Origin: Parus major
Taxonomy: Eukaryota; Chordata; Aves; Passeriformes; Paridae
DNA length: 64,000 nt
Assembly (NCBI RefSeq): GCF_001522545.3
Contig: NC_031781.1
Location: forward strand, 14,105,277-14,169,276
Reading direction: 5' to 3'
Each line of letters opens with the position of its first letter. Within the stretch, counting starts at the first letter, position 1. Both the position numbers and the translations under genes were made by a program. Below the pieces are notes generated by a model that was not told where the DNA came from, made no database searches, and worked only from the letters and a program-made list of their open reading frames with translations. Of this stretch, positions 53,005 to 62,470 are shown piece after piece.

Positions 53005-54257
53005 GTGAGATACACTTTCTAGGAGCCTTAGCAAGGGAGAAAATAGCCAGGACTCCCACCCTTGGGAGCAGCATTCTTCAGTAATACTATTCCTCTGACC
53101 CAGGGCTATTACTCACAAAGCAGAAGGTCAATATAATGTTGTGAGTAGATTGCTCATGCCCTTTTCTTCTCCGCAAGGTAGGTCACAATCTGCTCCTCGA
53201 TTGCTCCAGCACTGTTTTGATGAAGGCTAAGAATGAAATCAATAGAAAAGATTATAGAAAATTATGTATGATGTGGCATTCTTGAAGAAAAAAAAAAAAT
53301 GCTTAATTTGAAACAGAAAAATTCTGGCTTGGGAGCCACATGTGTATCTCATTTGGAAAAAAATCTGTACTGTTATTAAAGTAGCCACAATGAGAGTATT
53401 AGCTACAAATTAGGTATGTGTCCTGGGAAGGCAGTTCTGTACGGATGGGAGAGGGGCAGCAGCATGTGTTACACTGTGAGACACATCAAATGAGAAGCTG
53501 AAGGATCTGTGGGCTGGGCAGAGGTCAGCTCAGGACCCAACCGAGCCTCAGCGCTATTTTATACAGAAACAATATTTTGAACATAAACCACAATACCCTA
53601 AGAACAGTCCTCTGGCAAATAAATTGTCAGAGAGTAAATACCAAGCCTTTCCTTGAAGATTTGGAGGGGCAGGGAGCCCAGCATGAGTAACAAACCACAG
53701 CCAAGAGTGTGCCACGCTTCAAATGCCAAGGAGCACGTTCGTGGCACTGCTCACCCGAGGACTTTGGCCTCTCCACGTGGCAGCCTCATGCCATCAGAGA
53801 GGACACCCAAAGCCCAGCTGTGGTTTTCTCCCTTCCCAAACCATTGATTTTTCTGCAGCATCTGGGGCAAGGATCCCTCCTCCCTCCTCCATTCCCAAAC
53901 CCACATTGCAGGGTGGGTCCTCTGGAAGAGAAAATAAGCAGTGATTTGTTTCCCACATGCTCCTTTGCCATGTCACCCAAGCTTGCCCCCCTTTATCTTT
54001 CAGGAAGGAGGTGCTATGCCACCCTCAGTTCGAATATTAGCAGTACTTTAAAATTATATGACAACTGGCTGCATTGGGCTGAAGAGCCTCTCTCCCAGGC
54101 CCCAAGAACACCCTGATTTTGAAATAGGAAATTTTCATAAGCAGTACTTCAGAGATTTTGAAATTTTTAAAAAGAAAACTGGGAAATGGGTAGCACATTT
54201 TAATTTTTTTTTCATGTTCCTGACTGCCCTTTTTCCTTTTTCTTCAGTGAGGAAAGT
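53005..54257. other. Non-coding unique sequence, no gene seen
   Basis: Unique DNA rising in GC towards 53.7-53.9 kb, with an A13-like run near 53286-53299. A 135-codon frame at 53709-54116 starts only with GTG. A strong acceptor-like tract (CCCTTTTTCCTTTTTCTTCAG, its last 20 bases ending at 54246) leads straight into the TAAA microsatellite and has no donor. Confidence 0.7.
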
Positions 54258-54300
54258 TAATAAATAAATAAATAAATAAGAGAAAGAGAGAGAGAGAAGG
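54258..54300 (+). repeat. (TAAA)n-(GA)n compound microsatellite
   Basis: About five TAAA units (54261-54279) are followed by a GA-rich run to 54300. It lies about 130 bp upstream of the CpG island. Confidence 0.9.
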
Positions 54301-54433
54301 AAACAGGAAGCACAGATGAAGGCATTATTCTAAAATGGATTATTTTGATTATGAGTCCTATTAGAGCTTTGATAAAATAAGGTCTTTTTCCCAACATTGT
54401 GGTGGGGAAAGGACCGTGGAGGACAAATTAGAG

Positions 54434-54720
54434 GAGCGTCGCTTGTGCCTCCCAGCGGAGTTAATTCTGCTGGAGAGCTGTCGTGAGAGCGGTGTTTACA
54501 CAACCACCCTCGGTGGGAATCGCACACACGGCGCCGCTCCAGCTTCCCAGCCAAGAGAGCGGGCAGCGACAGCTCCCAAGGTCCCGGAATCTGCGAACTG
54601 ATTGAATTCCCAGCCGAACCAAGCCGGGCTGGCCGGAGCGCTCCTCCCGGGCAGCGGCACCGCCCCGCACGGCGCGGTCACAGCACCCTCTGCTGTGGGT
54701 CTGCCGGACGGGACGGACAG
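54434..54720. promoter_or_regulatory. CpG island, possible promoter
   Basis: By eye I count about 29 CpG dinucleotides in roughly 290 bp, with high GC content, in a window that is otherwise strongly CpG-depleted. It includes GGCGCC and CCCGGG words and clusters such as CACGGCGCGG near 54670. In vertebrates such islands usually mark promoters kept unmethylated in the germ line. No TATA box, clear initiator, recognised coding exon or good donor was seen inside, so direction and product are unknown. Its 3' edge runs into the minisatellite, so some of the CpG content may belong to repeat expansion. It could mark a lncRNA or a gene start. Confidence 0.55.
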
Positions 54721-54989
54721 CGGGACAGCGGGAGATGGACATCGGGACATGGACACCGGGACAGCGGGACGGACACCGGGACAGCGGGACAGACACCGGG
54801 ACAGCGGGAGATGGACATAGGGACATGGTCACCGGGACAGCGGGACAGACACCAGGACAGCGGGACAGCAGGAGAGCAGGAGATGGACATCGGGACATGG
54901 ACACCGGGACAGCGGGACAGTGGGACAGCGGGACATGGACACGGACACCAGGATGGACACCGGGACATGCACACCTGGACATGGACACC

Positions 54990-55024
54990 GGGACACCGGG
55001 ACACTGGGACACCGGGACACCGGG
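54990..55024 (+). other. G-quadruplex motif in the minisatellite
   Basis: Five GGG tracts lie 5 nt apart (loops ACACC, ACACT, ACACC, ACACC), fitting the classical G3N1-7 quadruplex pattern on the plus strand. Further GGG tracts occur across the array. Confidence 0.75.
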
Positions 55025-55275
55025 ACATGGACACTGGGACACCGAGACACCGGGACATGGACACTGGGACAGCGGGACATGGACACTGGGACACGGACAC
55101 TGGGACTGGGACACTAGGACACAGACACCAGGATGGACACCAGGACACGGACACTTGGACATGGACACAGACACTGGGACATGGACACCAGGATATGGAC
55201 ACTGGGACACACGTCTGGACACTGGCATGGGCACACTGGCATGGACATCTGGACCCTGGGCACAGGCAGACGGGT

Positions 55276-55335
55276 ACGGACACCTGGACAAAGGCACGGA
55301 CACCTGGACAAAGGCACGGACACCTGGACAAAGGC
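55276..55335 (+). repeat. Three perfect 20-bp tandem units at array edge
   Basis: The unit ACGGACACCTGGACAAAGGC is repeated three times without mismatch, followed by a partial copy. Perfect identity contrasts with the scrambled units before it, indicating a recent expansion at the 3' edge of the array. Confidence 0.95.
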
Positions 55336-55345
55336 ACGGACACAC

Positions 55346-57849
55346 ACACCTCAGCTGAGCACTCAGAGCGACATCGTGCAGCCAGACCCATGCCTGGCTG
55401 CTCCACTGGCTGCAAAAATCCCATTTAATACTTTCTAGACACATGTTATCGTGGTTTTTGGCATCAAAACAGACTACTACTACCTCTTTTGACTTTCCTC
55501 ATCTTTTCTTGGTGGCTAACCATGCCAGCAGTGAAACTGTGTGTGCTACTTAAAACATAAATAGTTCATAATTTAACTCTCAGACACTGAATCTTGCTAT
55601 GCCCATAGGCATAGATGGAATACTACTTTTAGAATATTTATTCCTCATGAACTTATGTAAACCCTGTAATCAAATGGAGGCCACAGTCTTTCTGATTAGC
55701 CAAACAGATTGGGCTCTGTAAATCTCACACCATCTCACACTTTCCTGCCCTTAGATCTGTACTATGGCTCTTTGCAGTGTCCTTTCCAAGTTTTGCAACC
55801 TCCTTTCTGAGATGTGGGAGGCAGAATTGCATTTGCTATTCCAGTCTCACCATAACAATGGAGTAGGAGAAGGTTAAACCATTCATTCCCTGTTCTCCCA
55901 TGTCCCTGGTCTCAACAGATGTACAGGTCAGCAGCAGTTGTGATGCTTTATTTCATTTGATTTCTTCTAAGAAGAGGAATACAATTTCCATTCAGAATAC
56001 CAGTAAAAAAAAATAAAAATTTTAAAAATCATCTTTTGCTTTTAAGACCTGAACCTTTTATTGGGTGTCCACTAAATATTAATCCCTGATCCAGTAAGTG
56101 AAGTTGTTTTGAACCCAGAAGAATTAACATGACCTTGGTTAGCAAGTATGTTTAAGAAGGCATCTGGCCCATGATGGTCACCCCTCTTTTTTTTTTTAGG
56201 AGAAAATCCTCTGTAGGCATATACCTCAGGAAAGAGTGCAGTAGTATTTTGTGCTCCATGAGACACTTCCTGTGCATTCAAAATTTTCCCTGGTGACAAG
56301 TATGAATTCTTCCCCCTTAAATTAGGAAACCTGCCTTGCAGTCACAGCAGCTAAAAAGAGGTCACCTTTGCCTTCAAAAAGAGGTTCTTCAGGAATCTGT
56401 GTTCTGCCATCATCTCCTTCTTGGAAAAAAATGAAGACATAGCCACGTAAAGAGATGTATTTATAACCACCATTGGTTTAATTTCAAACTGTTAGTTCCT
56501 CAACACCCTAGCCATAAAATAGCTGTAAAAGCAACTGCTTGCAAGAAGCTCTTGCACTGTCCCATGGGCACTCATAGCTACTTATTTATGATGGAGATCA
56601 TGGAAGAAGAGCAGAGAAAATTGCACTTAGATTCCTTGAAGCAATTTTTTTTCTCTATAAGAACTGAGCATGAATTTATTGTGTAAATAGAATTTAGGGT
56701 CATTCTTTAAAGCAGGGGTGATTACTCAAGGATGGAAGTATAAGCTGTTATATGCATTGACAAAATGATGTGTTCACAGAACCAGGTACAATCCACGCTT
56801 TAACACCCAAGTCAGGCACAGGGATCTCAGCAAGCACAATTTAAAAGGTAATTGAAATACCAATATATATCTTCACATTATTTTACTTGCAGCCAGACCA
56901 TTATTGCAGTACATGTCAACTGAGCTGGCCAAGAGGCCTTACAAAAGTGCATTGAACAATCCACGTTGGAAAACAGGCTCAGACTGCACATGCACAGCTC
57001 CCACCATGGCCAGAACAGCTCTCAAGGGCTGCCCCCAGCAGTGCCTGGAATTACCACAGAAAATGCATCCCCCAAACCCATACAAGGAACCTTTAGTGGA
57101 GTTGCAGAAACAACATAAGGCAGCAACTAGAGGGTGCATTGTTTAGGATGGTTCCAGTTTCCCAAATTCTCCCCAAAACCATAATGTTGCCATGGGGACA
57201 CCCTGTGGGCAGCAGGCTGGGGAGGGGTGCCTGGAGCCCAGAACTCCCATGATTTTCTGGACACCACTGCAGCACAAATACCAAACAGCAGTAAATAAGT
57301 CACATTTCTAATGTGAACTTTTTTTTTTCTATTTTTTTTTTATGTTTTATGAAGTTTGTTGATGAGAACTCCATCACAGGAGAAAGATAAGAGTCACTTA
57401 TAAATATTTATCATCAGTTATTTTTTCTATTCTCAAGAAAGAGAATATTCTCTTTACTGAGAAAATAGAGTCTCATTAGGCTCTGCAGAAACCAATTATA
57501 TGATGCTCATCATCTTTCAACTTTCACAGGTTCTTAATTGCTGTGGGAGAAACAGTTGTTGTTAAATAGCTATTTTTATATGATCCAGATATTATGACTG
57601 TTGAACCAGTAAAATGCACAGTATATTTATGCCATGGCTCTTAAACTTTTTATCTTCCTGGATTATTGATGTGGTCCTTTCAAACTGTCCAGTTAGCAAG
57701 ATAGATACAATTAAAGTAAAATGGATGGCATAATAAGTTTATATGCACTGTACAAAACTCCACAGGCACACACACATCCCTTGTGCATCCTCATCCCCCT
57801 CAGCTGAACCAGGGAAGATTCCAAAGGTGTGCTGCAGCTTTAAAATATA
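55346..57849. other. Non-coding unique sequence, no gene seen
   Basis: AT-rich unique DNA with T runs near 56187-56199 and 57318-57352. No repeat family, RNA gene or exon was recognised. Confidence 0.75.
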
Positions 57850-58110
57850 ATTCCTCCCAGCTGAATTGCTCCAGACTCTAAATATTCAGGGGTTCATTAA
57901 AAACATCATGACATCTAAAAATAATTACTAAATGAGAGTTTTGAAGGTGGCAGACTCTTAAATTGCCTTCTAAATTTTGACCCTGCAACTTTGCGTGCTC
58001 AGCTTTCTTTTTGGAGTCTGTTAGTGCACAAAATATTTACTCCTTTCCTGTCCATTAATGAAAGCTGAAATTCTCATGAAACATCACAACTAAATAACTT
58101 CATATCACCT
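57850..58110. promoter_or_regulatory. Possible conserved non-coding element
   Basis: Unique sequence with a TAATTA homeodomain core at 57922-57927, several ATTA words and a retained CpG (TTTGCGTGC), without open frames or simple repeats. The texture suggests constraint, but this is inference. Confidence 0.18.
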
Positions 58111-61100
58111 CATCAATACCAAGAGCAAAAAGTCCTCTAGATCTTGAATTAGTGACTAACAAGTGTGGAAGAGACACTGGCAACTCTCAAGTAGGATGCA
58201 CCAGAATGGAGATTATTCATCCCAACCCTTTGAGATATCTGTTACTGTTTCTTAAGAAAGAGCTGAGGAAGTCAGGCTGTTCTGAGCCACAGATCCCCCT
58301 GGAATGTCCTGCTGATGGAGCTGTATGAACATGGCTGGTTCTCCAGCCCCACTGGAATAACACACAACTTTCTTCCTAAAGAGTTGAAGGTAAAAGAGGA
58401 TCTTGAATATTTGAGTTTCCCCAAACAGATCCACAATTGATTCAACTAGGCTAATCAGAAAAACTGAATTTATGGAATGGACGTGCAAAAATAGGAGGAA
58501 AAGGAGCATCAGAAAGCCAAAAAGTGCCAAAGGCTTCACTCAGTTGAGAGCATTTTCCAGATCCTTAAGGAAAAATCACTGCTCCCAGCAGGCAAACTTC
58601 ACCTTGTCCTACCTGAACAAGTGACATTCACCATCATGGTATATCAGAGAGGATGAGCTGGGAGTGAGTGTGATAAATTGCTGTAATTAAAGAAAGGAAA
58701 AGGCACCAAATTAGCTGTCAAAGAGGAGGACTGCAGAAGTGTACCTGGGATGAGATGATGCACAGGGTTAGACAGAGCTTGGGATACTCCAGGCAGTAAA
58801 AGCACAGGAGATCCCCAAACACCATCTAGGTGCTTCTGTCACACCTGGAGTATTAATCAAGTCTGCAGCGCTCCCCATCCTCCTTTCACAGCCTCTGCAG
58901 GGTTTCCTTTTGCTTCCCTTTGCTTTTCCCTTTTCCTTTTTATTTTTTTTTTCTTTTTTACAACAGACTCTTGTATAACCCTGTGTGTAAATGATGCTTA
59001 CAGCATGGGGAGTGAGTTGACACTACTGAGGGCTTTGTGAGGCTCTGCAGGGTGCCCTGGGATGCCAGTTGTGGCACTCAGCTGAGAGCTTAATATTGCT
59101 GTCCCCTGCCTGCAGATGCTGGTTGCTAGGAGGCAAATATCATATTGAGAAACCTGAAAGGAAGTAACAGTTTCAGGTCCAGTTTGGGGCTCATTGAAAT
59201 CTTTCTGTTGATTTTAAATAGGATGTGATGCAGCCTTTAGCAAAGATGGTGGACTTTTTATGAGGAAGCGAAAATGGATGTCATCGAAATGACTCCAGCT
59301 AATAAGGATGGACAACAACAGGCCATTGGAAAGGAAGAATTACTGGGGAAAATGAAAAGCAGCATCAAAGAGCTTCAGTGAACAAAACCCCACCAGATAA
59401 AGAATCTTTCTGGGAAAAGCTAACAATGGAAGCTTGTATAAAACGTGTATTATTCCTAGGCCACGCTCATGCCAGGGTTAAATTTGGCAGAGCCACTGAG
59501 GGGTTTTCCACATGGCCATTCTCACCTAATGAATCCTCTCTACCTGCAAAGCTGTACCAAACTGTTTCTGCACTTTGTCCTTCCTGCTGTCCTACTGTGG
59601 AATACTGCAGTCACTTTAGGTGTTGATCTGGGCTATAGGGGGTTTAAAGTTCACTGGATGGGGCCAGGGAAAGTTTTCTGGCATGTGGTGTGAACCCATT
59701 GCAGAGCTGGTCTGGACCCCTCTCCACTGTGCGCACAAAAACACCCCAGGAGCCCTGAAATGCTGCAGCTGTTCTGTGGAAACACAAAAGAGAATAAAGG
59801 AATTTTCAAAGTGGAAAAAACCCCATCAGACCTGGACGAAACACAGTCAAATAAACAAAAGCTCTCCCTGCCTACTGTACTGTTGCAGGACAAGTCCTTT
59901 TGTTCAGCAGTCCCTAACAGCTCCCTATTAGCAGAGCCCCACTCGGGCTCTCTCTCCCAGCTGAGGTTTGGCACGTTTTCAGCTCCTTCTTGGCAACTCC
60001 AGGACTGCTCGTGCTATGGACTTCCTGGGAGCTGGAAGCATTGCCCAGCAGGGCAACTCCCTCATTTTGGGGAAGGACAGAGCTCTGGCTGTCTGGTGGG
60101 GTGTCCCTGAACAAGAGTCACTGGCCAGGACACCACAGTCACACAAACCTCCACAACCAAACACCTGTAATTAGTAGAACAATGTCCCCCAGGTCTCCTA
60201 CCATCCCAACTAACCCAGATCTCATCTGGGGGTGACCTACCAGCCATATCCATGGGGACAGCCCCATTTCTCTTTCCTTTACCTGATCTGTCTTGCTGTG
60301 AGTGCTCAGGGCTGGGGACAGTGTGACACACACCTGGCACAATGTGCAACACACTCTGACCACCCCAGGCCGTGTAGGGTTTAAAAATCTCCATTGGCAT
60401 CATACGCTGGGGTGGGTTGGGTTTTTTTTGCTATTATTTTGTTTATCTATTCTCACTAAGAAGACAACACAGAGAAATAAGATCAGTCTGCAATAACACG
60501 TGGGGGTTTTGTGTGATTGTTTCCATAGGAGCTGCACGGGGATAAAAGCATACTGCAAAACAGTGGAAAACAGTATTTTCATCACCTTCAGGAACTCCCC
60601 GGTGGGGTGTAAGAGTCTGCTCACTGCTCAGGTATTCACACCTACTCTGGTCCCCTAGGGAGGGATAATTTCCTCAAGGTTTGACTGTGCTCAATAAAGA
60701 AGAGACACCTCTTTTTTGCTAGTGAAAGAAAACAACTCCCCAAATGAAAAAAATGCACCACTGTGATCCTCACTCCCTGAGTGCTAATGTGGCTTAAGCA
60801 AAGTCACAGGGAGTGTCCACCAGCTGAGGAATGATTCTGTCATCTCAAAAAAACAACACAGACTCAAATACCCTCACCAATGAGCAAGAAACAATGAATG
60901 CTGACTGTCCAGAAAGGCATAAAAATGCAATTCCATCTCCCAGTAAAATCTGAGAATTGATTTTTAGCAGGCATTATATGTGGTTCCTTCCTCAGCCATA
61001 TTCAAATATTTGAACCAAACAGGTAAATTAGATGATTCAGGGTCTGGAAAATTAAAACCTTCACATCATGGGTGGAAGATTGAATCACAAAACTCACCTG

Positions 61101-61406
61101 TCTGGGGCTGGCAGGATCTCAGCTCTGCAGTGCAAACTCAGCTTGAAGGTCCCAGCTGTATGGCATCATCTGAGCTGAACATCACTGCTGACTGCTGTGG
61201 CCTCCCTCAGATGCCTATTACCTGGAATTAGCTCAGGTGTAACAATTCACCAGGAGAGTCTTTACCTTATCAAATCTATAAAGTGACCAACAAGCTTGAA
61301 TCTATGTGTTTTAAATAAACAATTTTTAAAGCATTTTTTAAAATTTTGTGGATGGAAAAATGGAAGTTAATTTTTAATGATCACAGATCCAAGGAAACCA
61401 ACTACT
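58111..61406. other. Non-coding unique sequence, no gene seen
   Basis: Unique DNA; 59.7-60.4 kb is richer in GC, with overlapping frames on both strands that match nothing I recognise. A minus-strand hydrophobic frame at 58539-58252 starts only with GTG. A minus-strand perfect donor (CAG|GTGAGT, at about 61096) has only a weak acceptor 27 nt upstream of it. Confidence 0.7.
58912..58960 (+). repeat. Long polypyrimidine tract
   Basis: About 50 bp are nearly all T and C with one A and two G, followed by ACAACAG, so it also resembles a very strong splice acceptor. No donor follows within a sensible distance. Confidence 0.7.
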
Positions 61407-61665
61407 TGTGGTGGTTTCAGCTTTCAGCTGGGAGTGGAGTTAATTTTCTTCACAGCAGCTGATGCAGGGCTCTGTTTTGGACAACACAGGGTTGATAATA
61501 CAGAGATATTTTTGTTTTTGCTGAGCAGGACTTACACAGAGCCGAGGCCTTTTCTGGTTTTTGTACTGCCACACTGGTGAGGAAGTTGGCTGGGAGGAGA
61601 CACAGCCAGGACAGGTGACCCAAAGTGACCAAAGGGATATTCCATGGCAGAGAACATCATGCTCA

Positions 61666-61673
61666 TATATAAA
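61666..61673 (+). promoter_or_regulatory. LTR TATA box
   Basis: TATATAAA, followed by GCTGGGGGAAGAAGG, lies at the position of the U3 core promoter of this LTR type. It is intact by sequence; whether it still drives transcription is unknown. Confidence 0.7.
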
Positions 61674-61856
61674 GCTGGGGGAAGAAGGAGGAAGGGAGGG
61701 GACACATTTGGAGTGATGGCATTTATCTTCCCAAGTCACTGTTACATGTGACGGGGCCCTGCTCTCCTGGTGATGTGGAGCACCTGCTTGCCCAGGGGAA
61801 TCAGTGAATTAGTTCTTTGTTTTACTTTGCCTGTGTGCTTGGGTTTTGCTCTCCCT

Positions 61857-61862
61857 ATTAAA
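61857..61862 (+). terminator. LTR polyadenylation signal
   Basis: ATTAAA in the context CCTATTAAATTATATCTC lies at the R-U5 junction region expected for this LTR type, about 190 bp downstream of the TATA box. Confidence 0.6.
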
Positions 61863-61985
61863 TTATATCTCAACCCACAAGTTTCCTGGCTTTTAGCCTT
61901 CCAGTTCTCTCCCTTATCCTGCTGGTGGGGGAGTGAGTGAGCAGCTGCCTGGTGCTTGGCTGCTGGCTGGGGTGAAACCATCACA

Positions 61986-62189
61986 CTGCTGGACACTTCC
62001 AGTAATTCACACAAGTGATGGAAGATCCAAACCCCTGTCCCACCAGTGCTACCACTCCACTATCATGATCTGAATTTGCTGTACCTGGTGGGCTGGGAAG
62101 CTGTAAGGGAGCAGAGCATGCTCTCCAGCTCAGCCCTCCTGGAGCTCCAAATCCCACCAAACCCAAAAATAAAAGAATATAAGTGGCAA
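61986..62189. other. Flank of the LTR, nothing recognised
   Basis: About 200 bp of unique sequence after the LTR target duplication. It contains no sign of retroviral primer-binding site or gag sequence, which supports a solo LTR. Confidence 0.7.
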
Positions 62190-62470
62190 AGCAGAGGAGG
62201 CTCCAAAATAGATATTATATTTAGATTGATTAAGCTAGCTATTGTGTGTATTTATTTAAATTTATCATCAATAAATCAATTTATTTAAATATAAATGGAT
62301 TATTTGGAATGTGCTCATTGAAGACTAACAGCTCCTGAATGCAATACAGATACATGGCTAATTATAAAGTCAAGCAGCCATTATTAATGTTTCTAATGAT
62401 CAATTTGTATTCCAACAACACACAATCATCAACTTTAAAGCTCCAACAGTCGCAGTAATTGGGAGAAGAG
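62190..62470. promoter_or_regulatory. Possible conserved non-coding element (homeodomain-rich)
   Basis: Very AT-rich but not simple repeat. It carries a TAATTA core at 62359-62364, TTATTAATG at 62381-62389 and TAATGAT at 62394-62400, all within about 45 bp, plus TGATTAAGC near 62228. No open frame is present across its core. Such clustered homeodomain cores are typical of developmental enhancers near vertebrate transcription-factor genes. It is the best of the regulatory candidates by texture, but conservation is untested. Confidence 0.27.

Larger units (their letters stand above)
54706..55345 (+). repeat. GC-rich minisatellite of GGGACAYY / GGGACATGGACAYY units
   Basis: About 640 bp are built from variants of 8-bp GGGACACC or GGGACACT units, 8-bp GGGACAGC units and 14-bp GGGACATGGACACC units, with GGACAY as the common core. 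Order is irregular, typical of an old hypervariable array. Because the units contain no stop triplets on either strand, open frames run through it: an ATG frame of 327 codons from 55444 to 54461 on the minus strand (Cys/Pro/Val/Ser-rich), one of 207 codons from 54735 to 55358 on the plus strand (Asp/Gly/Thr/His/Trp-rich), and others. Composition explains these frames, and I do not call them genes. Confidence 0.95.
61407..61985 (+). mobile_element. Solo LTR of an avian ERVL-like endogenous retrovirus
   Basis: The element begins TGTGGTGGTTTCA and ends TGAAACCATCACA; these ends are inverted repeats with 12 of 13 positions paired. Flanks CTACT (61402-61406) and CTGCT (61986-61990) form a 5-bp target duplication with one change, as expected for ERVL-type integration. 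Internal words known from avian LTRs of the TguLTR5/GGERVL type are present in order: GAGTTAATTTTCTTCACAGC, GTTGATAATACAGAGATA, ACTTACACAGAGCCGAGGCC, CCAAAGGGATATTCCATG, TTTATCTTCCCAAGTCAC and CTCAACCCACAAGTTTCCTG. A TATA box and an ATTAAA signal fix the orientation. No internal retroviral sequence or second LTR is nearby, so it arose by LTR-LTR recombination. The exact subfamily name is uncertain. Confidence 0.93.

Noticed and set aside
53709..54116. 135-codon plus-strand frame upstream of the CpG island
   Set aside because: Its start is GTG and overlapping frames are open too; no family was recognised.
58252..58539. Minus-strand frame whose start looks like a signal peptide (LFGFLMLLFLLFLHVHS)
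   Set aside because: It starts with GTG, which is not a normal eukaryotic start, and hydrophobic runs are expected on T-rich strands.
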